From contig NZ_FZOF01000003.1 of the NCBI RefSeq assembly GCF_900188405.1, positions 310,001-374,000 on the forward strand: 64,000 nt of DNA, given 5' to 3'. Below are positions 54,301 through 63,110 of this stretch, piece after piece (within the stretch, counting starts at the first letter, position 1; the number at the start of each line of letters is the position of its first letter). The stretch comes from Actinacidiphila glaucinigra. Its GTDB lineage: Bacteria > Actinomycetota > Actinomycetes > Streptomycetales > Streptomycetaceae. The position numbers and the translations under genes were made by a program. Under the pieces are notes generated by a model. The model did no database searches, was not told the DNA's origin, and saw only the letters and a list, made by a program, of their open reading frames with translations.

Positions 54301-55038
54301 TCAGCCGTTCGCGGTGGTGCCGTCCACGACCTCGGCGACGGCCTTGTCGACCAGCTGCGTCAGCTTGGCGGGGGTCAGCCCGGACGCGCCGCCCGCGGGG
54401 TCGGTGACGGTCTCGCCGTTCACCTGCACGACCGGCGCGGAGGTGAACCCGGCCGCGGCGAACTCCTCCTGGGACCGTCGCACCCAGCCGTCGTGGTCCC
54501 CGCCCTGGACGCACGGGACGAAGTGCGTCTCGTCCACGCCGCCGGCCTTCCTCGACAGGCTCTTCAGGAACACGTCGCTGGTGAACGGATCGTCCTGGGC
54601 GTCGGCGGGCTGGGCGTCCCAGACCTGCTCGACGAACTCCCGGAACCGGCCCACGTCCTGCGCGCACGCGGCCGCGTTGGCCGCCGCAAGGGAGCCGCTG
54701 CCGCCGTCCGCGGTGTCGGTCGGCGTCACCAGGCGGTAGTCGATCCCCACCTGAGCGGTGGCGACCAGCTTCGCGAGGGTGTCCGCGTACTCGGCGGCGA
54801 AGGCCTTCGACTCCGGGCTGCGCAGGTCCTCGTACACGGTCAGCGTCACCGGCAGCTTCGCGGGCCTGACCGGCACCGCCAGCTTCTCCTCGCCCGAGGC
54901 ACCGGCCGGCACCTTGACCTCGTGCTGCTTCTCACTGCGCACATGCGCCCCGAGGACGGCAGAACCCCCGAACACCACACCCAGGACGATCACCGTCCCG
55001 GCATAGGACCGCCAGCGCTTGGACTTCGTCTGCTTCAC
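54301..55038 (-). CDS. DsbA/thioredoxin-fold protein without CxxC
   Basis: 245 residues with an N-terminal membrane anchor (residues 10-30) and an extracellular DsbA-like thioredoxin fold: LTVYEDLRSPESKAFAAEYAD at about residue 65 and SAPVVQVNGETV with the cis-Pro. The catalytic CxxC that should follow YED is replaced by RSPES. The two remaining Cys are far apart (AACAQDVGRF, VPCVQGG). Such proteins are common in Streptomyces and may bind rather than oxidise substrates. It is adjacent to the wall hydrolase gene, 79 bases apart on the same strand. Confidence 0.75.
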   Translation of the reverse strand: MKQTKSKRWRSYAGTVIVLGVVFGGSAVLGAHVRSEKQHEVKVPAGASGEEKLAVPVRPAKLPVTLTVYEDLRSPESKAFAAEYADTLAKLVATAQVGIDYRLVTPTDTADGGSGSLAAANAAACAQDVGRFREFVEQVWDAQPADAQDDPFTSDVFLKSLSRKAGGVDETHFVPCVQGGDHDGWVRRSQEEFAAAGFTSAPVVQVNGETVTDPAGGASGLTPAKLTQLVDKAVAEVVDGTTANG

Positions 55039-55144
55039 CGGGACTTTCTACCACCGTGTGCGACCACGCCCCCTGGGGGGTGGGTCCTCACGCGAGCGAC
55101 GCCGGGCCGGGCGGGTTCCGGGCCGGCCGTGGGAGGGTGGGCCG

Positions 55145-55552
55145 GTGAACGATGGGACAGCGCCCCTGGTCGTGGTCGACGCCGCCAACACCGTGGGGTC
55201 CGTGCCCGACGGATGGTGGCGGGACCGGCACGGGGCGACGGAGCGTGTACGGGACGCCCTCGCCGGGCTCGCGCGGACCGGCCTGCCCGAGCGGGCGGAC
55301 GTGCCCGAGTGGGCCCGCCGGGCGCCGCTCGACATCGTGCTCGTCGTGGAGGGCGCGGCCCGGGACGTGACGCCCGTGCCGGGGGTACGGGTCGAGGCGG
55401 CGCCGGGCAGCGGGGACGACCTCGTCGCCGAACTCGTCGCGGCGCGGGCCCCGGAGCGGCCGTGCCTGGTCGTGACGGCCGACCGCGAGCTGCGCCGCCG
55501 GGTGACCGCCCACGGCGCGGCTGTCGCCGGCCCGCGGGCGGTGCGCGACTGA
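55145..55552 (+). CDS. NYN/PIN-like small protein
   Basis: 135 residues from a GTG. It opens with VVVDAANTVGSVPDGWWRDR, has SGDDLVAELVAAR and VVTADRELRRRV: conserved Asp residues arranged as in NYN/PIN (YacP-like) ribonucleases. Streptomyces homologues are often labelled NTP pyrophosphohydrolase, which I cannot support from motifs. It ends immediately next to the convergent GT39 gene. Confidence 0.65.
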   Translation: MNDGTAPLVVVDAANTVGSVPDGWWRDRHGATERVRDALAGLARTGLPERADVPEWARRAPLDIVLVVEGAARDVTPVPGVRVEAAPGSGDDLVAELVAARAPERPCLVVTADRELRRRVTAHGAAVAGPRAVRD

Positions 55553-57076
55553 CTACCCGTGCGGCGGCCGGACGTACAGCACGGCGCCGTCGGCGGTGCC
55601 GGCGCGCTCGTAGCCGCCCCGGTCGAGCAGGCGGCGCAGGCCGGGGACGTGCGCCGCGCCGTAGGGGGCGCCCCGGGAGTCGTCGACCACGACGTCGGGG
55701 GGCGCGGCGGCGAACTCCCGGCGGAAGTCCGCCCAGGCGCCCGGCACGGCGTACCGCTCGCCGACGCGGGCCCCGCCGCGGCCGCCGCTGAAGTTGGTGA
55801 GGAATCCCGCGGTGAGGAAACGGCCGGCCGGGGCGCGCCCGGAGAGCCAGTACTGCTCCGGGTGCATGCCCCAGACCAGGACGGTCCCGTCAGCGTCGGT
55901 GCGGGCGCGGATCGCGGCGGCGACCGTCCGGGCGTGGTCGAGTTCGGCGCGCGGGGCCGCGAAGCCCCAGCCGGTGAAGACGGTCGCCGCCAGCACCGTC
56001 CAGACGGCGGCGGCCCTCCTGGCGGGCCCGCGGGCGGGCAGCCGGCGCAGCGCGGCCACCCCGACCAGCGCGAGCGGCGGCAGCAGTTGCAGGTAGTAGT
56101 GGCCGTAGAACTGGAAGCCCGTCACGACGGCGACGGCGGACGCGCCGAGCCAGATCCACAGCTCGGCCCCGGCGCCGGCCCGCCGGCGCGCGGCGAGCCG
56201 GACGGCCGGCAGTACGAACCCCGCTCCGGCCGCCGCGAGGATCGCGGCGTTGCCGAGCCCCCGTCCGGCGGCGAGCAGCCAGGCGCCCTCGGGCGAGATG
56301 TAGGTGCCCGACCCGGTGACGGTCCAGAAGACGAAGCGTCCCGCACCGGTGGCCAGGGCCACGGCCGCCACGGGCAGCGCGCAGCCCGCCGCCAGCCGGA
56401 CCCACGCGCCCGCGGGCGCGGCCTTGCCCTCCCGTGCGGCCCGCCACAGCATCCAGACCACCGGGAGGAGCACCACCGCGCCGGTCTGCTTGGTCAGCGC
56501 CGCCCCCGCCACCGCCACCCCGGCCGCGCCCCAGCGCCGGCGGTCGGCGCACAGCACGGCGGCAACCGTCCACGGGAGGGTGAAGACCTCGAAGGAGGCC
56601 GCCTGCGTGTCCTCGGGCGCCAGGCCCACGGACAGCAGCAGGTAGCCGAACCCGGCGGCCGCGCCCCACCGGTCGCCCCAGCGGCGCCGGGCCAGGGCCA
56701 CGAGCAGCGCCGCGGTCACCACGTGGGCGACGACCGCCGCCACCCGCAGGGGCCACAGCGAGCCGTCGCCGAAGAGCGCGAACGCGCCCTGGTACAGCCA
56801 CGGCAGGAACGGGGGTTTGCGGTCCACGACGGTGTCGTAGAGGACGCCGCCGGAGGCGAGCACACGCGCCTGCGTCGCGAGGAACCCCTCGTCGGGGTTC
56901 CAGACCGGGCGTACGAAGGAGGGCAGATGGACCAGGGCCGCCACGAGCGTCAGCAGCGGGAGCAGCACGGGCCAAGAGAACCGGCGGGGCCGCGAGACCG
57001 CCCGCGCTGCCGCGCCCGTACCTCGTTCCGGAGGCGCGGGCGCGGCAGCGCGGGCGGTCTCGGGACGGGTCGGCAC
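55553..57076 (-). CDS. GT39/PMT-like membrane glycosyltransferase
   Basis: 507 residues with about eleven membrane segments. The first external loop carries NPDEGFLATQARVLASGG with the conserved acidic pair of GT-C enzymes, and a KPPFLPWLYQ stretch follows. A soluble C-terminal domain of about 120 residues ends the protein. GT-C members use polyprenyl-phosphate sugars outside the membrane. Acceptor is unknown; neighbouring surface genes fit an envelope role. Confidence 0.82.
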   Translation of the reverse strand: MPTRPETARAAAPAPPERGTGAAARAVSRPRRFSWPVLLPLLTLVAALVHLPSFVRPVWNPDEGFLATQARVLASGGVLYDTVVDRKPPFLPWLYQGAFALFGDGSLWPLRVAAVVAHVVTAALLVALARRRWGDRWGAAAGFGYLLLSVGLAPEDTQAASFEVFTLPWTVAAVLCADRRRWGAAGVAVAGAALTKQTGAVVLLPVVWMLWRAAREGKAAPAGAWVRLAAGCALPVAAVALATGAGRFVFWTVTGSGTYISPEGAWLLAAGRGLGNAAILAAAGAGFVLPAVRLAARRRAGAGAELWIWLGASAVAVVTGFQFYGHYYLQLLPPLALVGVAALRRLPARGPARRAAAVWTVLAATVFTGWGFAAPRAELDHARTVAAAIRARTDADGTVLVWGMHPEQYWLSGRAPAGRFLTAGFLTNFSGGRGGARVGERYAVPGAWADFRREFAAAPPDVVVDDSRGAPYGAAHVPGLRRLLDRGGYERAGTADGAVLYVRPPHG

Positions 57077-57113
57077 GCGCCCAACGTACCGGGCGCCCTC
57101 CCGCCGCGTCAGC

Positions 57114-58625
57114 TCAGTCCTGGCGGGCCGGCTTGCGCACCCGGCTGTTCCGGTAGCCGTAGAGGAAGTACACGACGCAGCCGATGGCCATCCAGACGGC
57201 GAACCGCAGCCAGGTCTCGGCCGGCAGGTTGAGCATCAGCCACAGGGTGGCGAGCACCGACACCGCGGGCAGCCACGGCACGAACGGGGTGCGGAAGGCG
57301 CGCGGCAGGTCCGGACGGGTACGGCGCAGCACCACGACGCCGACGGCGACGACGACGAAGGCGAAGAGGGTGCCGATGTTCACCAGCTCGGCCAGTTCCT
57401 CGATGGTGGTGAAGCCCGCGACGATCGCGACGATGCCGCCGAGCAGGATCGTCGAGCGGTAGGGGGTGCCCCGCGTGGGGTGCACCCGGGAGAAGAAGCG
57501 CGGCAGCAGCCCGTCGCGGCTCATCGCGAAGAAGACCCGGCTCTGCCCGAGCAGCAGGATCATGCAGACCGTGGTCAGGCCCACCACGGCGCCGAAGGCG
57601 ATCAGTCCGGCCCAGAAGGGGTGGCCCACCGCCTTGAAGGCGTCGGCCAGCGGCGCGTCCACCGACAGCTGGCTGTAGTGCTGCATACCGGTGACGACGA
57701 TGGACACGGCGACGTAGAGCACGGTGCAGATGATCAGCGAGCCGAGGATGCCGCGCGGCACGTCCCGCTGGGGGTTCCTGGTCTCCTCGGCCGCGGTGGC
57801 GACGATGTCGAAGCCGATGTAGGCGAAGAAGACCACGGCCGCCGCGGTGAAGATGCCCATGACGCCGAACTGGGACGGTTCGAAGCCCGAGATCAGCTGG
57901 ATGAGCGGGGCCTTGATACCGGCCTCCGCGCCCTCGGACCGCACGGCGGGCGGGACGAACGGCGTGTAGTTGTGGCCCTTGATGAAGAACGCGCCGACGA
58001 CGATGACGATCAGGACCACGGCCAGCTTGATGGCGACGACCACGGCGGTGACCCGGGCCGACAGCTTCATCCCGGCGACCAGGACGGCGGTGAGCACGGC
58101 CACCAGCAGGAAGGCCAGCAGGTCGAAGTGGAAGCCGCTCTGCTCGCCGCCGGACAGCACGGACGGCAGGTGCCAGCCCCAGTTGTCCATGATCGAGCGC
58201 AGGTACCCGGACCAGCCGACCGCGACCACGGCGCAGCCCAGCGCCAGTTCGAGCACGAGGTCCCAGCCGATGATCCAGGCGGGCAGTTCGCCGAGGGTGG
58301 CGAAGGAGAAGGTGTAGGCCGACCCGGCGACCGGGACGGTGGAGGCGAACTCCGCGTAGCACAGGGCGGCGAGCGCGCAGACGACGCCGGCGGCGACGAA
58401 GGACAGCGCGACCGCCGGGCCCGCGTTCTCCTTCGCCACCTTGCCCGTGAGGACGAAGATGCCGGTGCCGATGATGACGCCGACGCCGAAGACCGTGAGG
58501 TCGAGTGCCGACAACGACTTCTTGAGCGCGTGCTCCGGCTCCTGGGTGTCCCTCAGGGACTCCTCGACCGATTTGGTGCGGAAGAACCCGCTTCGACCCT
58601 TCGCAGCGTTACCGCCCACGTCCAC
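57114..58625 (-). CDS. APC superfamily amino acid permease (CAT-like)
   Basis: 503 residues with about 12-13 membrane segments. It starts with LSALDLTVFGVGVIIGTGIFVLTG, the substrate-site helix of APC permeases, and has FFAYIGFDIVATAAEE plus QSRVFFAMSRDGLLPRFFSRVHP. Length and motifs match cationic amino acid transporters; substrate is not proven. The GTG follows GGAGGTGC. It is 37 bases ahead of the GT39 gene on the same strand. Confidence 0.9.
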   Translation of the reverse strand: MDVGGNAAKGRSGFFRTKSVEESLRDTQEPEHALKKSLSALDLTVFGVGVIIGTGIFVLTGKVAKENAGPAVALSFVAAGVVCALAALCYAEFASTVPVAGSAYTFSFATLGELPAWIIGWDLVLELALGCAVVAVGWSGYLRSIMDNWGWHLPSVLSGGEQSGFHFDLLAFLLVAVLTAVLVAGMKLSARVTAVVVAIKLAVVLIVIVVGAFFIKGHNYTPFVPPAVRSEGAEAGIKAPLIQLISGFEPSQFGVMGIFTAAAVVFFAYIGFDIVATAAEETRNPQRDVPRGILGSLIICTVLYVAVSIVVTGMQHYSQLSVDAPLADAFKAVGHPFWAGLIAFGAVVGLTTVCMILLLGQSRVFFAMSRDGLLPRFFSRVHPTRGTPYRSTILLGGIVAIVAGFTTIEELAELVNIGTLFAFVVVAVGVVVLRRTRPDLPRAFRTPFVPWLPAVSVLATLWLMLNLPAETWLRFAVWMAIGCVVYFLYGYRNSRVRKPARQD

Positions 58626-58708
58626 CGGCGCACCTCCACAGTTGTTCCTGCATCACAGCATCCGCAGATGCTTGTGACCGGATCTGGCGCGCCTACACAT
58701 CGGCAGAA

Positions 58709-58745
58709 GGGCCGGGCGATCACCCGCCCGGGTGTCGCCCGGCCC
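58709..58745 (-). terminator. Terminator after dxs
   Basis: An outer 11-bp stem (58709-58719 with 58735-58745) continues into an inner 5-bp stem (CACCC/GGGTG) after one unpaired T. It lies 27 bases past the dxs stop on the minus strand. Confidence 0.6.
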
Positions 58746-58772
58746 GATGGTGCCGAGGGGGTGAAGCGGGCG

Positions 58773-60701
58773 TCAGTCGCTCGCGACCTGGGGCGTGGGC
58801 TCGTCGGCGTAGCGGCCCTCGAGCCTGCTGACGAGGCCGGTCACCTGGCGCGCGATGTCCGGGGCGGTCAGGCCGATCTCGGCCATGACCTCCTTGCGGC
58901 CGGCGTGGTCGAGGAACTCCTGCGGGATGCCGAAGTCGCGCAGCGGCACGTCCACGTTCGCGTCGCGCAGAGCCTGGGCGACGGCGGAGCCGACACCCCC
59001 GACACGCCCGTTGTCCTCGACCGTGACGACGACCCGGTGGCCGGCCGCGAGACCGGGCAGGGCCGCGTCGACGGGCTTGACCCAGCGCGGGTCGACGACG
59101 GTGGTGGTGATGCCCTGGGCGTCGAGCAGGCCGGCGATCTCCAGGCACATCGGAGCGAGCGCGCCGACGGAGACCAGCAGGACGTCCGGCTTGGCACCGT
59201 CGCCCTGCGGCTCGGGGGCGCGCAGCACGTCCATGCCGCCGACCTTGCCGACGGCCTTGACCGCCGGGCCGACCGCGCCCTTGGAGTAGCGGACCACGGT
59301 CGGGGCGTCCTCGACCGCAACGGCCTCGCGGAGCTGAGCGCGTACCTGGTCGGCGTCGCGCGGGGCGGCGATCCGCAGGCCGGGGACGACCTGGAGGATC
59401 GACATGTCCCACATGCCGTTGTGCGAGGCGCCGTCGGTGCCGGTGATGCCGGCCCGGTCCAGGACGAAGGTCACACCGCACTTGTGGAGCGCGACGTCCA
59501 TCAGGACCTGGTCGAAGGCGCGGTTGAGGAAGGTCGCGTACACGGCGACCACCGGGTGCAGGCCGCCGGTCGCCAGTCCCGCAGCGGAGACGGCGGCGTG
59601 CTGCTCGGCGATGCCGACGTCGTAGACGCGCTCGGGGAATGCCTTGGCGAACTTGTCCAGGCCGACGGGCTGCAGCATCGCCGCGGTGATGGCGACGATG
59701 TCCTTGCGCTCCTTGCCGAGCTTGACCATCTCCTCGGCGAAGACCGACGTCCAGTCCGCGCCCGAGGCGGCGATGGGCAGCCCGGTGTCGGGGTGGATCT
59801 TGCCGACGGCGTGGAAGCGGTCCGCCTCGTCCTGCAGGGCGGGGGTGTAGCCGCGGCCCTTCTCCGTCAGGCAGTGGACGATGACCGGGCCGCCGAAGCG
59901 CTTGGCGCGCTGCAGCGCGGACTCCAGGGCGGCGAGGTCGTGGCCGTCGATCGGGCCGACGTATTTCAGGCCCAGGTCCTCGAACATGCCCTGCGGGGCG
60001 ATGAAGTCCTTGAAGCCCTTCTTGGCGCCGTGCAGGGTCTCGTACAGCGGCTGGCCGATGACGGGGGTGCGCTCCAGCAGCTCCTTGGTGCGGGTGAGGA
60101 AGCGCTCGTAGCCGTCGGTGGTGCGCAGCGTGGCGAGGTGGTTGGCGAGGCCGCCGATGGTGGGCGCGTAGGAGCGCTCGTTGTCGTTGACGACGATGAC
60201 CAGCGGGCGGTCCTTGGCGGCGGCGATGTTGTTCAGCGCCTCCCAGGCCATGCCACCGGTCAGGGCGCCGTCACCGATGACGGCGACGGTGTGGTCGCGC
60301 TTGCCGAGCTGCTCGTTGGCCTTGGCCAGTCCGTCGGCCCAGCCGAGCACCGTGGAGGCGTGGCTGTTCTCGATGACGTCGTGCTCGGACTCGGCGCGCG
60401 AGGGGTAGCCGGACAGGCCGCCCTTGCCCTTGAGCTTGGAGAAGTCCTGACGGCCGGTGAGCAGCTTGTGGACGTAGGACTGGTGCCCGGTGTCCCACAG
60501 CACCTTGTCCTTCGGCGAGTCGAAGACGCGGTGCAGGGCGATGGTCAGCTCGACGACGCCGAGGTTCGGCCCCAGGTGCCCGCCCGTCTTGGAGACCTCG
60601 TCGACCAGGAAGGTACGGATCTCGCCTGCCAGCTCGACCAGCTGCTCCGGGCTCAGCCGGTCGAGGTCGCGCGGTCCCTTGATACGGGTCAGCAGCGCCA
60701 C
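58773..60701 (-). CDS. dxs: 1-deoxy-D-xylulose-5-phosphate synthase Dxs
   Basis: 642-residue TPP enzyme joining pyruvate and glyceraldehyde-3-phosphate, first step of the MEP isoprenoid route. Motifs: [18 protein letters not shown] at residues 40-57, TPP motif [26 protein letters not shown], and [18 protein letters not shown] with the catalytic Glu. The GTG start follows AAGGAGGCAC. It is monocistronic to judge from hairpins on both sides. Confidence 0.96.
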   Translation of the reverse strand: MALLTRIKGPRDLDRLSPEQLVELAGEIRTFLVDEVSKTGGHLGPNLGVVELTIALHRVFDSPKDKVLWDTGHQSYVHKLLTGRQDFSKLKGKGGLSGYPSRAESEHDVIENSHASTVLGWADGLAKANEQLGKRDHTVAVIGDGALTGGMAWEALNNIAAAKDRPLVIVVNDNERSYAPTIGGLANHLATLRTTDGYERFLTRTKELLERTPVIGQPLYETLHGAKKGFKDFIAPQGMFEDLGLKYVGPIDGHDLAALESALQRAKRFGGPVIVHCLTEKGRGYTPALQDEADRFHAVGKIHPDTGLPIAASGADWTSVFAEEMVKLGKERKDIVAITAAMLQPVGLDKFAKAFPERVYDVGIAEQHAAVSAAGLATGGLHPVVAVYATFLNRAFDQVLMDVALHKCGVTFVLDRAGITGTDGASHNGMWDMSILQVVPGLRIAAPRDADQVRAQLREAVAVEDAPTVVRYSKGAVGPAVKAVGKVGGMDVLRAPEPQGDGAKPDVLLVSVGALAPMCLEIAGLLDAQGITTTVVDPRWVKPVDAALPGLAAGHRVVVTVEDNGRVGGVGSAVAQALRDANVDVPLRDFGIPQEFLDHAGRKEVMAEIGLTAPDIARQVTGLVSRLEGRYADEPTPQVASD

Positions 60702-60772
60702 CCGTGCCTCCTTGTTGTCGCTTGCCGGTTACCCGAGTGTATGTGTTCGCGTTTTCAGCTCCGCACACACCT

Positions 60773-60810
60773 GTGCCCGGCGCTGGGATGATCTTCCCTG
60801 CGCCGGGCAC
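60773..60810 (-). terminator. Terminator after xylH
   Basis: Perfect 11-bp stem (60773-60783 with 60800-60810), 16-base loop, between xylH and the dxs promoter region. Confidence 0.6.
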
Positions 60811-60839
60811 GTCACGCCACTGGTGTGCGGTGCGAACCC

Positions 60840-62138
60840 TCAGCCGCGGCCGGCGGCCTTCTGGCTCCTGCGGGACACCGAGTCGATGATCACGGCGGCC
60901 AGCAGAACGCCGGCGGTGATCATGTACTGCAGCGCGGTGTTCATGTTGAGCAGGTCCAGGCCGGTCCGGATGGACTGGATGACCAGCATGCCGAGCAGGG
61001 CGGACCAGACGCTGCCCCGGCCTCCGAAGAGGCTGGTGCCGCCGATGACCGCGGCCGCGATGGCCAGCATCAGGACGTCACCCGTACCCGCACCCAGCGT
61101 CGCGGTGTAGGTCTGGGCGGCGAAGAACAGACCGCCGATCGCCGCGAACGCGCCGGAGATGGCGAACACGGAGATCCGCACCAGGGCGACGTTGATGCCC
61201 GCCCGGCGGGCGGCCTCGATGCCGCCGCCGACCGCGAAGACCTTGCGGCCGTACGAGGTGCGCCGCAGTACGAAGTCGACGATCACCAGGGCCGCCAGGA
61301 AGATGACCAGCGCGTTCGGCACACCGAACGCCTGGTTCAGCACGTACGCGGCGACGAAGGAGACCACCGCGAGGGCGCCGACGCGCAGCGCGATCTCGCT
61401 CGTGGGCCGGAACGGGACACCGGCCGCGCGGCGGCGGCGCTGGTCGATCAACGAGCCCGCGAGCATGGCCGCGGTGCCGAGACCGGCAAGCAGGTAGGCG
61501 CCGGCGATGTCCTGGTCCATGAAGAAGGAGCGCTGGCCCAGAATGTGCAGCGGCCCCTCGTCGGGGATGGAGAGGCTTCCGCTGTCGCCGAGCAGCTGCA
61601 GCATCAGGCCATTCCAGCCGAGAAGGCCGGCGAGGGTGACGATGAAGGCGGGTACACCGATCTTCGCGAAGAACCAGCCGTGCAACGCGCCGATGACGAT
61701 GCCGGTCAGGACCGTCAGGATCAGGGCGAGCCAGGGGTTCATTCCGTGATTGGTCACGAAGATGGCGAAGATGGCCGACGCCAGACCGCTGACCGAGCCC
61801 ACCGAGAGGTCGATCTCGCCCAGCAGCAGCACGAAGTTCAGGCCGATGGCCAGCATGCCCGTGGCGGCCAGGAAGAAGCCGATGTTGGACAGGTTGCCGG
61901 CGCTGAGGAACTCGCTGGACTGGGTCTGGAAGATGCTCCAGATGATGATCAGGCCGATGACGACCGGCAGCGCGCCGAGCTCACCACCGCGGACCTTGCG
62001 CTTGAACTCGGTGAGGTAGCCCTTGAAGCCCTCTTCACGGACGAGCAGGCGCGGGTCGACCACGGGCACGGCCGCCGAGGACGCGTCCTCGACCGCTGCC
62101 ACCGCGTCCTTCTTTACGGTCTTCGACGTGTCGCTCAC
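60840..62138 (-). CDS. xylH: Xylose-type ABC transporter permease XylH
   Basis: 432 residues with about ten membrane segments after a 60-residue cytosolic N-terminus. Family features of sugar permeases (BPD_transp_2): AIGLNFVLLLGEIDLSVGSV, FIVTLAGLLGWNG, and GTSLFGGRGSVWSALLGMLVIQSI. The GTG at 62138 overlaps the ATPase stop by 4 bases. It works with the upstream ATPase and binding protein for sugar uptake. Xylose as substrate comes from synteny with xylFGH of S. coelicolor, recalled from memory. Confidence 0.87.
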   Translation of the reverse strand: MSDTSKTVKKDAVAAVEDASSAAVPVVDPRLLVREEGFKGYLTEFKRKVRGGELGALPVVIGLIIIWSIFQTQSSEFLSAGNLSNIGFFLAATGMLAIGLNFVLLLGEIDLSVGSVSGLASAIFAIFVTNHGMNPWLALILTVLTGIVIGALHGWFFAKIGVPAFIVTLAGLLGWNGLMLQLLGDSGSLSIPDEGPLHILGQRSFFMDQDIAGAYLLAGLGTAAMLAGSLIDQRRRRAAGVPFRPTSEIALRVGALAVVSFVAAYVLNQAFGVPNALVIFLAALVIVDFVLRRTSYGRKVFAVGGGIEAARRAGINVALVRISVFAISGAFAAIGGLFFAAQTYTATLGAGTGDVLMLAIAAAVIGGTSLFGGRGSVWSALLGMLVIQSIRTGLDLLNMNTALQYMITAGVLLAAVIIDSVSRRSQKAAGRG

Positions 62139-62914
62139 TTTGCATCCTCCGTGCGCCGCGCCTGACGGCGGGTCACGGCGTTGTCCGTGGCGCCCGTGAT
62201 CGCGGAGATGATTTCTTCCTGGGACGTGCTCTTGACGTCGAACACACCGTTGTTCCGACCGAGCCGCAGTACCGCCACCTTGTCGGCGACGGCCTTGACG
62301 TCCACCATGTTGTGGCTGATGAGGATGACGGCGAGGCCACGCTGACGCAGCCGTTCCACCAGGTCGAGCACCTGGGCCGTCTGCTCCACACCGAGGGCGG
62401 CGGTCGGCTCGTCGAGGATGACCAGCTTGGGGTCGCCGATCAGGGCGCGCGCGATGGCGACGACCTGCCGCTGACCACCCGACAGGCTGGCGATCGGGAT
62501 GCGCACGCTGGGGATGCGGATCGACAGGGTGCTCAGCAGCTCCCTGGAACGCGCCTCCATGGCGACCTCGTCGATCACACCGGCGCGCTTGATCTCGCTG
62601 CCGAGGTAGAGGTTGGCAACGACATCGAGGTTGTCGCAGAGCGCCAGGTCCTGGTAGACCGTCGCGATTCCGAAGCCCTGGGCGTCGTGCGGCTTGTTGA
62701 TGCTGACCGCCTCGCCCTCCCACTCGATGACGCCTTCATCGATGGGGTGGACACCCGCGATCGTCTTGACCAGGGTCGACTTACCTGCGCCGTTGTCGCC
62801 GACGAGCGCGACGACCTCACCGGCGTGGACCTCCAGGTCGACATCGGTGAGTGCCTGGACCGCACCGAATCGCTTGGAGACTCCGCGCAACGCCAGCACG
62901 GGCGTAGCGGACAC
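62135..62914 (-). CDS. xylG: Xylose-type ABC transporter ATP-binding protein XylG
   Basis: 259 residues, a single ATPase domain: Walker A GDNGAGKST at residues 39-47, signature LSGGQRQVVAIARAL, Walker B LVILDEPTAALG, and switch His in LISHNM. Many sugar ATPases of this class carry two ATPase domains, but this one has one. The GTG at 62914 is chosen because AAGGAG sits 9 bases upstream, whereas an ATG at 62923 directly abuts that AAGGAG and leaves no spacing. Coupled to xylH. Confidence 0.88.
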   Translation of the reverse strand: MSATPVLALRGVSKRFGAVQALTDVDLEVHAGEVVALVGDNGAGKSTLVKTIAGVHPIDEGVIEWEGEAVSINKPHDAQGFGIATVYQDLALCDNLDVVANLYLGSEIKRAGVIDEVAMEARSRELLSTLSIRIPSVRIPIASLSGGQRQVVAIARALIGDPKLVILDEPTAALGVEQTAQVLDLVERLRQRGLAVILISHNMVDVKAVADKVAVLRLGRNNGVFDVKSTSQEEIISAITGATDNAVTRRQARRTEDAK

Positions 62915-63018
62915 GTGAACCATCTCCTTCGCCGCCTGACCGGCGGGGATGCCGCGCTTGGAGGGGCGCGGAGTTTTGTGCAAACTGCACAGCTTTACAT
63001 GAACGGGAGCGGACTGTC

Positions 63019-63072
63019 TGTCCGGCACCCGCCCCGTCAGCGGGGTCTGTTGGACGGGGCGGGCACCGGACA
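63019..63072 (-). terminator. Hairpin between xylF and xylG
   Basis: 20-base arms (63019-63038 and 63053-63072) pair with two mismatches around a 14-base loop. It may partly stop transcription after xylF, giving more binding protein than ATPase, a common arrangement. Confidence 0.6.
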
Positions 63073-63110
63073 GGTTCGCGTGGCGGCCTCCGGGGGGAGG
63101 GCCTGCCGTG

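Noticed and set aside
62915..63028. Longer N-terminus for XylG (ATG at 62923 or further)
   Set aside because: The ribosome site AAGGAG directly abuts the ATG at 62923, so a GTG at 62914 is better spaced; the region beyond holds a hairpin.
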